Source: Rhodococcus opacus
GTDB taxonomy: Bacteria > Actinomycetota > Actinomycetes > Mycobacteriales > Mycobacteriaceae
Assembly: GCF_012396235.1 (NCBI RefSeq)
Contig: NZ_JAAXPA010000019.1
Span: 1 to 64,000, forward strand
DNA: 64,000 bases
Direction of reading: 5' to 3'
Below the pieces are notes generated by a model. That model worked only from the letters and a program-made list of their open reading frames with translations. It did no database searches and was not told the DNA's origin. Shown one piece after another: positions 52,898 to 62,791 of this stretch. The position numbers and the translations under genes are program-made. Each line of letters starts with the position of its first letter. The stretch's first letter is position 1.

Positions 52898-53203
52898 TCA
52901 GACCGCATCCTCGAGAACATGTGCGTCGCGAACGCCGACGCAGGGCACCCCTCGAGCCCGCGCCAGCTGCATCGCCATCGCATCGGACGGCGAACAGAGT
53001 CCGTCCAGGACGTCCTCGGTCGCGATCGCGCAGACGACGTCACCCTCACAATCGCTGATCGATTCGATTCCGCGGTCGGAAGCCCACTGCCGCAACGCAA
53101 CCCACCGCGTCAGCTCGGTGCCGGCGCCCGGGCGCCCGACGAACAACACCCTCCGGGTACCGTTCGCCGTCTCCACGCGATTCACTTCTGCACTGATGGT
53201 CAT
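52898..53203 (-). CDS. small BRCT-like domain protein
   Basis: A 101-aa protein whose single domain reads RRVLFVGRPGAGTELTRWVA, then IESISDCEGDVVCAIATEDV and ARGVPCVGVRDAHVLEDAV. The order (strand, helix, VVCAIA strand, AxARGVP helix) resembles BRCT domains that bind phosphopeptides or DNA ends. AGGAAG about 8 nt before ATG 53203. First gene of the operon with two effector-domain paralogues. Assignment rests on pattern only. Confidence 0.6.
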   Translation of the reverse strand: MTISAEVNRVETANGTRRVLFVGRPGAGTELTRWVALRQWASDRGIESISDCEGDVVCAIATEDVLDGLCSPSDAMAMQLARARGVPCVGVRDAHVLEDAV

Positions 53204-53294
53204 GGTCCGACTTCCTGTCCACGTTGGCTTTTCGATCCCGACTGTGCGGGTTCTTCCGTCTGCAACCAACTATGGACCGCCCCGGCGGCAGCGT

Positions 53295-53352
53295 CTGTCC
53301 ACCGATCAGCCCCTGAACAGGATGAATTCCGCGTCCCCCGATCGGTGGACAG
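53295..53352. repeat. 13-bp inverted repeat between pbp and the BRCT-like operon
   Basis: CTGTCCACCGATC and GATCGGTGGACAG are perfect arms separated by 32 nt. It lies 10 nt after the penicillin-binding protein stop and 92 nt before the next operon start. It may be a long-loop terminator or a pair of half-sites. Confidence 0.6.
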
Positions 53353-53361
53353 CGGCCCGCG

Positions 53362-55176
53362 TCAGTACCCCTCGGGCAGCGCGGCGAACATGTCGCGGGT
53401 GACGGCGACGGCGTTGTCGGAACTGCCGCCGCGCACCACCAGCGTCGCGAACGCGAGATCGCCGCGGTACCCGACGAACCAGGCGTGCGAACCGCCCTCG
53501 ACCTCGGCCTCACCCGTCTTGCCGTACACCTCGCCCTGGTCTTCGATCCGCTCCGCGGTACCGCTCGTCACCACGAGACGCATCATCCCGCGCAGGCCGT
53601 CGACCATCTCCGGGCTGATCTGCGGATGCTCGCCGTCGATCGTGGTCTCCCGTCCGGCGATCAACCGCGGCACGGGCGTCGAACCGTGCGCGATGGTCGC
53701 GGCGGCCAACGCCATCCCGAACGGGCTCACCACCACCTTGCCCTGACCGAATCCGTCCTCGGTTCGCTGCACCAGATCCTCGGCCGGCGGCACCGAACCC
53801 GAGTCGGTCGGCAGGCCCACCACTTCGTAGTCGGGGCCGATACCGTACTGCGACGCAGCGACCGTCAGTGCGTCGGGACGCATCTCGCTGGCAAGTTTCG
53901 CGAACGACGTATTGCAGGAGCGGGCGAACGCCGTGGCCATCGGCACGGTGCCGAGCGCGAATTCGTTGTAGTTCGGGACGCTGCGCTCACCGATCTCGAT
54001 GCGTCCCGGACACGGCACCATCGTGTCGGGTGTCGCGATCCCCGACGAGATCGCGGCGCCCGCGGTGATGATCTTGAACGTCGAACCGGGCGGATACAGG
54101 CCGGTGAGCGCGACCGGACCGTCCCTGTCCGCGGCCTTGTTCTGCGCGACGGCCAGGACGTCGCCGGTCGACGGCTGGATGACGACCATCATCGTCTGGT
54201 CGGTGCGAGCATTGACGGCGTTCTGCGCGGCGATCTGGATAGGACGGTCGAGGCTGATCGAGAACGACGGGGAAGTCTGCGGCGCCGTCTCGGTGAGCAC
54301 ATCCGTGTCCACACCGTTCTGGTTCACCGTCACCACACTCCAGCCGGCCTTGCCGTCGACCTCGTCGATCACGGTCTTCTTCACCTGACCGACCAGATCG
54401 GGTGCGAAGTTCCGGTCGGTGGCCACGAGATCCGCCTCGTCGGACACACTCACACCGGGAATGGCGCCGAGCACGCCGGCGACCTGTTCGTAGTCGTCCG
54501 ACCGCAGCCTCGTGACGAGGTAGTCGCCCTTGACCGCCGTCGCCGATTCGACGATCGACTGCGCGGTGAGCGTGTTGTCGAACGTGGCGAGCGCCGACGC
54601 GAGGGACTGGGCGCTGCCGATCACGTTGCCCGACTGCGCCGCATCGAACTTCACGCGGTACACCACGCCGGGGACGAGGACGTCCGACCCCGAATGCTCG
54701 TTGACCCGCGCCCGCGGGGCGGCCGTGGAACGCAGCGACATAGTCTGCCGGTCCCCCAGCCGGGGGTGGACGTTGGTGGAACTCCAGCGCACGGCCCAGT
54801 CGCCGCCGCGCCGCCCCATCTGAAGTTCACCCGAATACGTCCACACCCGGTCCTTCGGCAGATGCCACTCGTACGTGTACCCGACGGTGGCCGTGTCACC
54901 GCTGACGTGAACGTCCGTCGTCCGGGCGTCGAGAGACTCGGCCTGCAGCGACGTCCACGCGGACTCGAGGGCCTGGCGGGCGACGTCGGGACGATCCGAC
55001 AGATCGGCGGCCTCCTCCGAATCCTGCTCGGCGAAGGCCGTCAGAAACGCCTGCGCGGCCGGTTCCGGACCGTCCGGTCTCGGCGTGCACGCCGTGAGAC
55101 CCACCGTCAGCACAGCGGCGCCGCACAGGGCGATCGACTGGACGACGCGTAAGCGAGAATATGGCCGCAGGTTCAT
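53362..55176 (-). CDS. penicillin-binding lipoprotein (transpeptidase, Rv2864c-like)
   Basis: A 604-aa class B penicillin-binding protein. Signal peptide ends in lipobox VGLTACTP. An NTF2-like MecA_N domain follows (about 30-150, with HVSGDTATVGYTYEWHLPKD), then a dimerisation region and the transpeptidase. Active-site motifs are YPPGSTFKII (Ser nucleophile and Lys), ARSCNTSFAK (SxN) and VYGKTGEAEV (KTG). It cross-links peptidoglycan. ATG 55176 chosen because it starts the signal peptide. Matches Rv2864c in size and position. Confidence 0.93.
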   Translation of the reverse strand: MNLRPYSRLRVVQSIALCGAAVLTVGLTACTPRPDGPEPAAQAFLTAFAEQDSEEAADLSDRPDVARQALESAWTSLQAESLDARTTDVHVSGDTATVGYTYEWHLPKDRVWTYSGELQMGRRGGDWAVRWSSTNVHPRLGDRQTMSLRSTAAPRARVNEHSGSDVLVPGVVYRVKFDAAQSGNVIGSAQSLASALATFDNTLTAQSIVESATAVKGDYLVTRLRSDDYEQVAGVLGAIPGVSVSDEADLVATDRNFAPDLVGQVKKTVIDEVDGKAGWSVVTVNQNGVDTDVLTETAPQTSPSFSISLDRPIQIAAQNAVNARTDQTMMVVIQPSTGDVLAVAQNKAADRDGPVALTGLYPPGSTFKIITAGAAISSGIATPDTMVPCPGRIEIGERSVPNYNEFALGTVPMATAFARSCNTSFAKLASEMRPDALTVAASQYGIGPDYEVVGLPTDSGSVPPAEDLVQRTEDGFGQGKVVVSPFGMALAAATIAHGSTPVPRLIAGRETTIDGEHPQISPEMVDGLRGMMRLVVTSGTAERIEDQGEVYGKTGEAEVEGGSHAWFVGYRGDLAFATLVVRGGSSDNAVAVTRDMFAALPEGY

Positions 55177-55191
55177 CGCCGCCCATGCTAT

Positions 55192-55210
55192 GTCGGCGGA
55201 CACCGCCGAC
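55192..55210. terminator. short hairpin between GNAT and pbp genes
   Basis: GTCGGCGG-ACA-CCGCCGAC, a perfect 8-bp stem with 3-nt loop, 19 nt after the GNAT stop and 16 nt before the pbp start on the minus strand. It may terminate, attenuate or bind a regulator. Confidence 0.45.
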
Positions 55211-55229
55211 CCGGTAAGCGGACAGCGAG

Positions 55230-56066
55230 TCAGTCCAGAAGAATCGTGGCGAACGTCGCGACCTGGCTGAAGCCGACGCGCGCGTACGCGCTGCGGGCCA
55301 CCGTGTTGAAACTGTTGACGTAGAGGCTGGCGATGCGGCCCTCCGCGATGACGGCCTCCGCGACCGTCGCGGTACCCGCCGCCCCGAACCCGTGCCCGCG
55401 ATACATCGGATGCACCCACACACCCTGGATCTGCCCCACCCGCGAGGACACCGAGCCGACCTCGGCCTTGAACACCACCTGACCGTCGTCGAATCTGGCC
55501 CACGCCCGGCCGGCGGCGATCAGGTTGGCGACGCGACGCCGGTACCCTCGTCCGCCGTCGTTGGCGCGCGGATCGATGCCGACCTCTTCGATGAACATCG
55601 CGACCGCGGCAGGCAGGTACTGCTCGAGTTCGTGCATCCGCACCTGCCGGACCAGGGGGTCCGGGCGGCACTGCGGGGTACTCGCCAGCGCCAGCAGCGG
55701 CTGGTCGGGCCGGACCTCGCGGGCAGGCCCCCAATCCATCTCGAGCATCTCCCACAGCGGCAGCGTCAGTTCGGCCCGGCCGACGAGCGACGAACACATG
55801 CGCGGGGTGCGACAGGCGCGGTCGGCGAACGCCCGCATGTCGTCGATGCTGCCGCGCAGCGGCACGAAATTCGCGCCCGAGAAGCACAACGACTCGAGCG
55901 GCCCGCCCCGACTCCACAACTCTCCGTGGATCATCCGGGGATCGATGCCGCCCTCTTCTACGCGAGCGGCAACCATGCAGGCGGCGACAGGATCGGCGTC
56001 GAGAACGCGAAGCACGTGTGCTGCGTCCCGACTGCTCAACTGTTTGGCACCGAGGAGCTTGAGCAT
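55230..56066 (-). CDS. GNAT acetyltransferase (Rv2867c-like)
   Basis: A 278-aa protein with an N-terminal DUF4081-like domain (GAKQLSSRDAAHVLRVLDAD) and a C-terminal GNAT domain. The acetyl-CoA site is GVWVHPMYRGHGFGAAGTAT, preceded by VVFKAEVGSVSSRVGQIQ; the domain ends LYVNSFNTVARSAYARVGFS. Substrate unknown. Position between ispG and the penicillin-binding lipoprotein is as in M. tuberculosis. Confidence 0.9.
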   Translation of the reverse strand: MLKLLGAKQLSSRDAAHVLRVLDADPVAACMVAARVEEGGIDPRMIHGELWSRGGPLESLCFSGANFVPLRGSIDDMRAFADRACRTPRMCSSLVGRAELTLPLWEMLEMDWGPAREVRPDQPLLALASTPQCRPDPLVRQVRMHELEQYLPAAVAMFIEEVGIDPRANDGGRGYRRRVANLIAAGRAWARFDDGQVVFKAEVGSVSSRVGQIQGVWVHPMYRGHGFGAAGTATVAEAVIAEGRIASLYVNSFNTVARSAYARVGFSQVATFATILLD

Positions 56067-56160
56067 CTACCCAACCTTGTCAGCTAGTGGACCTGCCCAC
56101 CAGATTGCCATGAACTCGCCGGAAACGGGAGACGTTTCGTCGCCCGCTGCCTGCGCCGAC

Positions 56161-57318
56161 TCAGCTGACCGTCACGACGGGTGATCCGGACGTCGCATCA
56201 CCCTCCATCTCCTCGGCGATCCGCATGGCTTCCTCGATGAGGGTTTCGACGATCTGCGCCTCCGGCACGGTCTTGATGACCTTGCCCTTGACGAAGATCT
56301 GCCCCTTGCCGTTGCCGGACGCGACACCCAGGTCGGCCTCGCGGGCCTCACCGGGACCGTTGACGACGCACCCCATGACGGCCACGCGCAGCGGGATCTC
56401 CATGCCCTCGAGACCGGCGGTGACCTCGTCGGCGAGCGTGTACACGTCTACCTGGGCGCGCCCGCACGACGGGCAGGACACGATCTCGAGCTTCCGGGGT
56501 CGCAGGTTCAGCGACTGCAGGATCTGCGTGCCGACCTTGATCTCCTCGGCGGGCGGGGCGGACAGCGACACCCGGATGGTGTCGCCGATGCCGTCCGCCA
56601 GCAGCGCACCGAACGCCACCGCCGACTTGATCGTGCCCTGAAACGCCGGACCGGCCTCGGTCACCCCGAGGTGCAGCGGGTAGTTGCACTGCGCCGCCAG
56701 CTGCCGGTAGGCCTCGACCATGATCACCGGGTCGTTGTGCTTCACCGAGATCTTGATGTCGCCGAACCCGTGTTCCTCGAACAGTCCCGCCTCCCACAGC
56801 GCGGACTCGACGAGCGCCTCCGGCGTGGCCTTGCCGTACTTCTGCATCAGCCGCGGGTCGAGGGAACCGGCGTTGACGCCGATGCGGATCGGGATGCCTG
56901 CGTCGCCCGCGGCCTTCGCGACCTCCTTGACGCGTCCGTCGAACTCCTTGATGTTGCCGGGGTTCACACGGACGGCCGCGCAGCCGGCCTCGATGGCAGC
57001 GAAGATGTACCGGGGCTGGAAATGGATGTCGGCGATGACCGGGATCTGACTCTTCTTCGCGATGGTCGCGAGCGCGTCGGCGTCCTCCTGCCGCGGGCAG
57101 GCGACACGGACGATGTCGCAGCCCGACGCCGTGAGTTCGGCGATCTGCTGCAGGGTGGCGTTGACGTCGTGGGTCTTGGTGGTGCACATCGACTGCACGG
57201 ATACCGGGAAGTCGCTGCCGACTCCGACAGTTCCGACCTGGAGCTGGCGAGTCTTGCGGCGGGGTGCGAGAACGGCGGCCGGGCCTTCGGGCATACCCAA
57301 TCCGACAGGGCTGGTCAC
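56161..57318 (-). CDS. ispG: 4-hydroxy-3-methylbut-2-en-1-yl diphosphate synthase
   Basis: A 385-aa [4Fe-4S] enzyme, the penultimate step of the MEP isoprenoid route. N-terminal TIM barrel with [20 protein letters not shown] and [20 protein letters not shown]. The cluster ligands lie in the C-terminal part: [10 protein letters not shown] and [18 protein letters not shown], with the ligand Glu in GPGEA. GTG 57318 with AGAAGG upstream. Downstream of rip1 and dxr in the same direction, so the three may share a transcript. Confidence 0.97.
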   Translation of the reverse strand: MTSPVGLGMPEGPAAVLAPRRKTRQLQVGTVGVGSDFPVSVQSMCTTKTHDVNATLQQIAELTASGCDIVRVACPRQEDADALATIAKKSQIPVIADIHFQPRYIFAAIEAGCAAVRVNPGNIKEFDGRVKEVAKAAGDAGIPIRIGVNAGSLDPRLMQKYGKATPEALVESALWEAGLFEEHGFGDIKISVKHNDPVIMVEAYRQLAAQCNYPLHLGVTEAGPAFQGTIKSAVAFGALLADGIGDTIRVSLSAPPAEEIKVGTQILQSLNLRPRKLEIVSCPSCGRAQVDVYTLADEVTAGLEGMEIPLRVAVMGCVVNGPGEAREADLGVASGNGKGQIFVKGKVIKTVPEAQIVETLIEEAMRIAEEMEGDATSGSPVVTVS

Positions 57319-57359
57319 GTGGGTGCCTTCTTTCGTAGCTTCAAGTCCGAGTTTAGCGA

Positions 57360-58580
57360 TCACTGGAAGAGCTTGATCGGGTTGACGATGTCGGCGGTCA
57401 GGGTGAGGAGCATGTATGCGCCGCCTATGACGATCACCACATAGGTGACGGGCAGAAGTTTCATGTAGTCGACGGGCCCCCCGCTGGGAAGGCCGCGCCT
57501 GCTGCGGAACCAGTCCCGGACCCGCTCGTACACGGTGACCGCCATGTGCCCGCCGTCGAGCGGCAGCAGCGGCAGGAGGTTGAACATCCCGAGGAAGAAA
57601 TTCAGGCTCGCGAGCAGCAGCACGAACGCTTCCCAGATGCCCTGTTCGGCTATCTGACCGCCGATGACGCTGGCGCCGTACACGGAGATCGGGGTCTCCG
57701 GGTCGCGTTCGCCGCCCGTCACCGCGTGCCACAGGTCGACGGCCTTGCTCGGCATCTGCACCAGCCGCTCGGCGGTCATCACGAACATGTCGCCGGTGAA
57801 CTCGAACGAGGCGGGCACCGCCGAAAGGGCCGAGTGCTCGACGACGCTCGGGGTCGCGCCGATGCCGATCGCGCCGACCGTCGCCTCGTGAGGTTCGCTC
57901 TCCCCCTCCTCCTGCACCCAGCGCTGCACCTGCTGGACCGGGACGACGATCGTCTGCTCTTCGCCGTCCCGCTCGATGGTGAAGTCCACCGGACCGGACA
58001 GCGAACGCGTGGCGGCGGCCACGTCGGCGAACGAGGGCGTGTCCGTGCCGTCGACCGCGGTGATGACGTCGCCGGTCCTGATGCCCGCCTGCTCGGCGGG
58101 GCCCGGTCCGGTGCACTCGGACAGGGCGTAGTCGGGGCCGGGACCCTGGGTCGGCGCCGCGCACCCGACCGAGCCGACGACCGCGTCGGTGGACCGGTTG
58201 AGGTCGGGCAGCCCCCACCCGACGGCGAGGACGTAGACCAGCACGAGCCCGAGGACGAAGTTCATGCCGATGCCGCCGGACATCACCGCGAGGCGCTTCC
58301 AGGTCGGCTTCTTGTACATGGCCCGGTCTTCTTCGTCCGGTTCGAGTTCGTCCAGCGCCGTCATCCCGGCGATGTCGCAGAACCCGCCGAGCGGAAGCGC
58401 CTTGAGCCCGTACTCGGTCTCACCGCGGCGGAAGGAGAAGATCTTGGGTCCGAAACCGATGAAATACCGGCGGACCTTCATGCCGGTGGCCTGCGCCACC
58501 CACATGTGCCCCGCTTCGTGAAGTGCGATCGACAGCGCGATCCCGAGGGCGAAGAGAACAACGCCCACTGCGAACACCAT
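57360..58580 (-). CDS. rip1: site-2 membrane protease (RseP/Rip1)
   Basis: A 406-aa intramembrane zinc metalloprotease for regulated proteolysis of anti-sigma factors. Zinc motif HEAGHMW in helix 1, a PDZ domain at about 130-215 ([20 protein letters not shown]) and the third motif [20 protein letters not shown]. Starts 6 nt before the dxr stop region, with dxr upstream and ispG downstream, the order of M. tuberculosis Rv2870c-Rv2868c. Confidence 0.95.
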   Translation of the reverse strand: MVFAVGVVLFALGIALSIALHEAGHMWVAQATGMKVRRYFIGFGPKIFSFRRGETEYGLKALPLGGFCDIAGMTALDELEPDEEDRAMYKKPTWKRLAVMSGGIGMNFVLGLVLVYVLAVGWGLPDLNRSTDAVVGSVGCAAPTQGPGPDYALSECTGPGPAEQAGIRTGDVITAVDGTDTPSFADVAAATRSLSGPVDFTIERDGEEQTIVVPVQQVQRWVQEEGESEPHEATVGAIGIGATPSVVEHSALSAVPASFEFTGDMFVMTAERLVQMPSKAVDLWHAVTGGERDPETPISVYGASVIGGQIAEQGIWEAFVLLLASLNFFLGMFNLLPLLPLDGGHMAVTVYERVRDWFRSRRGLPSGGPVDYMKLLPVTYVVIVIGGAYMLLTLTADIVNPIKLFQ

Positions 58581-58586
58581 GCAGTT

Positions 58587-59744
58587 CTAGCCTTCCTGCT
58601 TCACGAGCTGACGTGCTCGCTCACGTGCCCAGCCGTCGGCGGCCAGTACGTCTTCCACGGTAGCCGGTGGCGCCGACCACTCGTCCGCCTCGGACAGCAC
58701 GGAGGCGACGGTGCGGACGATGCGCGGGAACCGGATGATCCCGTCCAAGAATGCCTGAGCCGCGACCTCGTTCGCAGCGTTGTAGACCGCGGTGAGGCAT
58801 CCCCCACCCTTGCCCGCCTCGCGGGCGAGGTCGACGGCAGGGAAAACCTGCGAGTCGAGTGGCTCGAATTCCCAGGTGGACGCCGTGCTGAAGTCGCAGG
58901 CTGCGGCGGCGCCGGCCACCCGGTGCGGCCAGCCGAGCGCCAGGGCGATCGGGAGTTTCATGTCGGGTGGGCTGGCCTGCGCCAGCGTCGACCCGTCGGT
59001 GAACGTGACCATCGAGTGCACGATGGACTGCGGGTGAACGGTGACGTCGATCCGGTCGTAGTCGACGCCGAACAACAGGTGGGTCTCGATCAGTTCGAGG
59101 CCCTTGTTGACGAGTGTCGCGGAGTTCAGCGTGTTCATCGGCCCCATCGACCACGTGGGGTGGGCACCGGCCTGCTCGGGTGTGACCGATTCGAGCCGAT
59201 CGGCCGTCCAGCCGCGGAACGGTCCGCCCGAGGCGGTGAGAACCAGCCGATCCACTTCGTCCGCGCTGCCGCCCCGCAGGCACTGGGCCAGCGCGGAGTG
59301 CTCGGAGTCGACCGGCACGATCTGTCCCGGGGCCGCCGCTGCGGTGACGAGGGGGCCGCCGGCGACGAGCGACTCCTTGTTGGCCAGGGCGAGCCGCGCA
59401 CCGGACTCGAGCGCGGCCAGGGTCGGCTCCAGTCCCAGCGAACCGACGAGCGCGTTGAGCACGACGTCCGCTTCCGTGGTCCGCACGAGTTCGGTGACGG
59501 CGTCCGGTCCACTCAGCACGCCGGGCCGATCCAGCGATGCGGCCGCCCGCGGATCCGCGACTGCGACGGAGGACACACCCGTCTCACGAATCTGCCGGTT
59601 CAGCAGTTCGACGTTTCCGCCGCCGGCCGCGAGTCCCACCACCGTGAACTTGTCCGGATTGGCGGCCACCACCTCCAACGCCTGGGTACCGATCGAACCT
59701 GTGCTGCCGAGCAGCAGGACGCGAGTGGGCCTGTTTTCATCCAC
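58587..59744 (-). CDS. dxr: 1-deoxy-D-xylulose-5-phosphate reductoisomerase
   Basis: A 385-aa NADPH enzyme making MEP, the committed step of non-mevalonate isoprenoid synthesis. NADPH motif [15 protein letters not shown], then [27 protein letters not shown] (metal-binding Asp/Glu), [11 protein letters not shown] and [23 protein letters not shown] 59744 chosen so that the protein begins [13 protein letters not shown]; the frame opens far upstream without similarity. A palindrome lies 53 nt upstream. Confidence 0.96.
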   Translation of the reverse strand: MDENRPTRVLLLGSTGSIGTQALEVVAANPDKFTVVGLAAGGGNVELLNRQIRETGVSSVAVADPRAAASLDRPGVLSGPDAVTELVRTTEADVVLNALVGSLGLEPTLAALESGARLALANKESLVAGGPLVTAAAAPGQIVPVDSEHSALAQCLRGGSADEVDRLVLTASGGPFRGWTADRLESVTPEQAGAHPTWSMGPMNTLNSATLVNKGLELIETHLLFGVDYDRIDVTVHPQSIVHSMVTFTDGSTLAQASPPDMKLPIALALGWPHRVAGAAAACDFSTASTWEFEPLDSQVFPAVDLAREAGKGGGCLTAVYNAANEVAAQAFLDGIIRFPRIVRTVASVLSEADEWSAPPATVEDVLAADGWARERARQLVKQEG

Positions 59745-59796
59745 CCACCCATTGTTCCTGATGAAATGCGGACGGTCCGCCACGGATGGCCCCGCT

Positions 59797-59819
59797 ACAT
59801 ACGACGGGCAGTCGTATGT
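59797..59819. promoter_or_regulatory. operator candidate between dxr and DUF2631 gene
   Basis: ACATACGAC-GGGCA-GTCGTATGT is a perfect 9-bp inverted repeat in the divergent promoter region. TATGTC recurs just after it (TATGTC-ACGA-TATGTC, 59815-59830). AT content is locally raised. No regulator gene is adjacent. Confidence 0.6.
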
Positions 59820-59864
59820 CACGATATGTCGAGTAGCGCAACCGAATCTGCAGGAGGATCGATC

Positions 59865-60134
59865 GTGGCCGGTACCCAGTTGGAGCCCTCGTCCAGCGAC
59901 CCCATCGTGGCCGCACACATCGACACCGCGGAGGTCCCGTCGGCGGCATGGGGCTGGAGCGGTGAGGCGCCGAAGACGTTCCGGTTCTTCGGATGGTTCT
60001 TCGCCGTGTTCCTGCTGCTCATGATCATCGGCAACCACACCGGCCTGGTCGAGGACCTGTGGCTGATCGGCTGCGCGGCCCTGATGGTCCTGATCCTCGT
60101 TCGCGACATCGTCCTGCGGCGCAAGCCCCGGTAA
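59865..60134 (+). CDS. DUF2631 family membrane protein
   Basis: An 89-aa protein with a hydrophilic N-terminus ([19 protein letters not shown]) and two membrane helices ([20 protein letters not shown] and [20 protein letters not shown]), ending RRKPR. This is the DUF2631 family of actinobacteria (Rv2876-like), always near the dxr/rlmN region; function unknown. GTG 59865 has a strong AGGAGG. Followed by a terminator. Confidence 0.85.
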   Translation: MAGTQLEPSSSDPIVAAHIDTAEVPSAAWGWSGEAPKTFRFFGWFFAVFLLLMIIGNHTGLVEDLWLIGCAALMVLILVRDIVLRRKPR

Positions 60135-60147
60135 CACGAACCACGAG

Positions 60148-60184
60148 CGAACCCCTCGCCCCGATCACTCGGGCGAGGGGTTCG
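60148..60184. terminator. bidirectional intrinsic terminator
   Basis: A 14-bp perfect stem CGAACCCCTCGCCC / GGGCGAGGGGTTCG with a 9-nt loop, followed by TCGTTT on the plus strand. It lies between the convergent DUF2631 and rlmN genes. Confidence 0.88.
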
Positions 60185-60209
60185 TCGTTTCTGCCTGTTC
60201 GGCAGACGC

Positions 60210-61319
60210 TCAGTTCTCGGCGGCGAGCTGCCCGCAGGCGGCCGCGATCTCCTGGCCGCGGGTGTCCCGCACGGTGCAGGACACACCCTGCGCCAGCACG
60301 CGCCGGACGAATTCCTTCTCCACCGGCTTCGGGCTCGCGTCCCACTCACTGCCCGGTGTGGGGTTCAGCGGAATGAGATTCACGTGCACCAACGGTCCGA
60401 GCGCCTTGCGCAGCTTCTTGCCCAGCAGGTCGGCGCGCCACGGCTGATCGTTCACGTCCCGGATCAACGCGTACTCGATCGAGACGCGCCGGCCGGACTT
60501 GTCCGCGTAGTAGCGGGCGGCGTCGAGGACCTCCGCCACCGACCAGCGGTTGTTCACGGGCACGAGGGTGTCGCGCAGTTCGTCGTCCGGGGTGTGCAGA
60601 GACACGGCCAACGTCACGCTGAGGTCCTCGTCGGCGAGCTTGCGGATCGCGGGCGCCAGACCCACCGTCGACACCGTCACGGAGCGTTGCGACAACCCGA
60701 GACCGTCGGGGGCGGGTGACGTGATGCGACGGACGGCGGCGACCACTCGCTTGTAGTTGGCGAGCGGCTCCCCCATCCCCATGAAGACGACGTTCGACAA
60801 CCGGCCCGGACCGCCGTGGACGTCACCGTCGCGGAGTGCGGCCGCGGCCGCACGCACCTGGTCGACGATCTCGGCGGTCGACAGGTTGCGTTGCAGCCCG
60901 CCCTGACCGGTCGCGCAGAACGGGCACGCCATTCCGCATCCCGCCTGACTGGAGATGCACAGCGTCGCGCGGTCGGGGTAGCGCATGAGGACGCTTTCGA
61001 GCAGCGTCCCGTCGTTCGCCTTCCAGAGCGTCTTGCGGGTGTCTCCGCCGTCGCAGGCCAGGTGCTTGACGGGGGTGAGCAGCGTCGGGAACAGGGCCGC
61101 GCCCACCTGCTCACGCACGGCGGCGGGGAGATCGGTCATCTTCTCCGGATCCGCCTCGAGCCGCGCGTAGTACTGCCGGGCCAGCTGGTCGGCCCGGAAC
61201 CCGGGCAGACCCAGCTCCTTGACGGCCTCCCGCCGCTCGGCGGAGTCGAGGTCCGCGAGATGCTTGGGCGGCATCCCACGCCGGGGCGCGGTGAAAACGA
61301 GGGGAAGCGAGACAGCCAT
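60210..61319 (-). CDS. rlmN: 23S rRNA (A2503-C2)/tRNA (A37-C2) methyltransferase RlmN
   Basis: A 369-aa radical SAM methyltransferase. The cluster motif is [20 protein letters not shown] (CxxxCxxC), the SAM region [13 protein letters not shown], and the second catalytic Cys lies in [19 protein letters not shown] near the C-terminus. N-terminal helical domain: [24 protein letters not shown] precedes ATG 61319; the frame stays open upstream without similarity. Confidence 0.96.
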   Translation of the reverse strand: MAVSLPLVFTAPRRGMPPKHLADLDSAERREAVKELGLPGFRADQLARQYYARLEADPEKMTDLPAAVREQVGAALFPTLLTPVKHLACDGGDTRKTLWKANDGTLLESVLMRYPDRATLCISSQAGCGMACPFCATGQGGLQRNLSTAEIVDQVRAAAAALRDGDVHGGPGRLSNVVFMGMGEPLANYKRVVAAVRRITSPAPDGLGLSQRSVTVSTVGLAPAIRKLADEDLSVTLAVSLHTPDDELRDTLVPVNNRWSVAEVLDAARYYADKSGRRVSIEYALIRDVNDQPWRADLLGKKLRKALGPLVHVNLIPLNPTPGSEWDASPKPVEKEFVRRVLAQGVSCTVRDTRGQEIAAACGQLAAEN

Positions 61320-61433
61320 AGTTTCTCCATTGTCCCATTGATTCGGGGGTCGTTGTCGTGCGGATGCCTGATCGACGTCGTTTCGCCGCCCGATGCGCAT
61401 GCGGAACCCGCCGAGGTGGGTGAAGATCAACTT

Positions 61434-61847
61434 ATGTCGACAACACCGGACGACCCCTCGAACTTCCCTCCGGACGTTCCGGCACACCATGGTCCGAGCA
61501 CCGGTCCGGTGCCCACCGACCCGCCGCACTCCGACACGACACCGGCCGGCGCCGAGCATCCCGACGTCGCACGCCGCAAGGGCATCAAGCACACCCGGGT
61601 GGGCGCCACGTGGACCGGTCTGGTGATCGGAATCGTCGTTCTGGTACTGCTTCTCGTGTTCATCCTGCAGAACCTCGACAGCGTGACCCTCGAAATGTTC
61701 GCCTGGGAATTCACCCTCCCGCTGGGCGTCACACTGTTGTTCGCGGCGATCGCAGGCGCGGTGATCATGGCCCTCGCGGGCGGGGTCCGCATCATCCAGA
61801 TCCGTCGGGCAGCGAACCGGCAGCGGCGCCTGAACAGTAATTTCTAA
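61434..61847 (+). CDS. LapA-domain (DUF1049) membrane protein
   Basis: A 137-aa protein. The first 60 residues are Pro/Thr-rich and likely disordered; two helices follow ([20 protein letters not shown] and [20 protein letters not shown]), with the LapA-like [19 protein letters not shown] between and a basic cytoplasmic tail ([14 protein letters not shown]). The family is linked to envelope assembly in Gram-negatives; role in actinobacteria unknown. Divergent from rlmN. Confidence 0.85.
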   Translation: MSTTPDDPSNFPPDVPAHHGPSTGPVPTDPPHSDTTPAGAEHPDVARRKGIKHTRVGATWTGLVIGIVVLVLLLVFILQNLDSVTLEMFAWEFTLPLGVTLLFAAIAGAVIMALAGGVRIIQIRRAANRQRRLNSNF

Positions 61848-61859
61848 CTGAACATTAGT

Positions 61860-61878
61860 TACGCAAGTGGATTGCGCA
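61860..61878. promoter_or_regulatory. weak inverted repeat upstream of the CitE-like gene
   Basis: TACGCAA-GTGGA-TTGCGCA matches in 6 of 7 pairs, 53 nt before the lyase start. Could be an operator; too short to be certain. Confidence 0.3.
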
Positions 61879-61930
61879 GACACTGAGCGAGCAGAATTAC
61901 TGTCGTGGATATCACCGGAACGGCACGACT

Positions 61931-62782
61931 GTGAAGGCCGACATGGAGACGACTGTGGCACCGCGTATCGCGGCTGAACAAGCACGATCCTGGCTGCTGG
62001 TTCCCGCCGGCAAACCCGAGGGTTTCGAGGCGGCCCATGCCAGCGCCGCCGACGCCGTGATCCTCGACCTCGAGGACGCCGTCACCCCCGACCGCAAACC
62101 CCGGGCGCGCGCCGACGTCGTCGCCTGGCTCGGCGAGAACCGCCGCGCGTGGGTGCGGATCAACGACGCCACCACCCCCTACTGGGCGGACGATCTGGCA
62201 GCCCTGAACGGTGTTCCCGGGCTCGAGGGCGTCATGCTCGCCAAGACCGAGAGTGGAATGCAGGTCGACGCCACCGCCGAGCGGCTCCCCGAGGGCACGA
62301 AGGTGCTCGCCCTCGTCGAATCCGCGATGGGACTCGAGGCGGCACCCGAGATCGCCCGGACGGAGGCCACGTTCCGGCTCGCGTTCGGCAGCGGCGACTT
62401 CCGTCGCGACACCGGGATGGACGATTCGCCGCTGGCGATGGCCTATCCCCGCTCCCGGCTGACGGTCGCCAGCCGGGCCGCCCGGATCGCACCGCCGATC
62501 GACGGCCCCACCCTCGGCACGGACGTCGACGCACTGGTCCGCGCGTCGGCGCTGACCCTCTCGATGGGCATGACCGGGAAGCTGTGCATGACCATCGCGC
62601 AGACGGCCCCGGTCAACGACGCACTGAGCCCGTCCCCGGCCGAAGCCGAATGGGCGCGCGACGTGATCGCGGACCTCGGCGAGGACGGCTCCCGGGTGCG
62701 GGACGGCAGTGACCTCCCCAAGCTGGCGAAGGCCAAGAAGATCAACGCACTCGCACAGCTCTTCCACATCGCACCGCGGTAA
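61931..62782 (+). CDS. HpcH/HpaI aldolase - CitE-like lyase
   Basis: A 283-aa TIM-barrel enzyme of the citrate lyase beta/malyl-CoA lyase family. Signature [36 protein letters not shown] (metal/substrate acidic residues), [12 protein letters not shown], and [16 protein letters not shown] with [13 protein letters not shown] for magnesium binding. The CitDF subunits are not nearby, so it more likely cleaves or forms an acyl-CoA such as citramalyl- or malyl-CoA. GTG 61931; ATG 61943 is possible. Confidence 0.87.
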   Translation: MKADMETTVAPRIAAEQARSWLLVPAGKPEGFEAAHASAADAVILDLEDAVTPDRKPRARADVVAWLGENRRAWVRINDATTPYWADDLAALNGVPGLEGVMLAKTESGMQVDATAERLPEGTKVLALVESAMGLEAAPEIARTEATFRLAFGSGDFRRDTGMDDSPLAMAYPRSRLTVASRAARIAPPIDGPTLGTDVDALVRASALTLSMGMTGKLCMTIAQTAPVNDALSPSPAEAEWARDVIADLGEDGSRVRDGSDLPKLAKAKKINALAQLFHIAPR

Positions 62783-62791
62783 CGACACCGG

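Noticed and set aside
57546-59864. Long plus-strand frame antisense to rip1 and dxr
   Set aside because: Only its last 90 codons (59865-60134) form a real gene with its own ribosome site; the rest mirrors rip1 and dxr.
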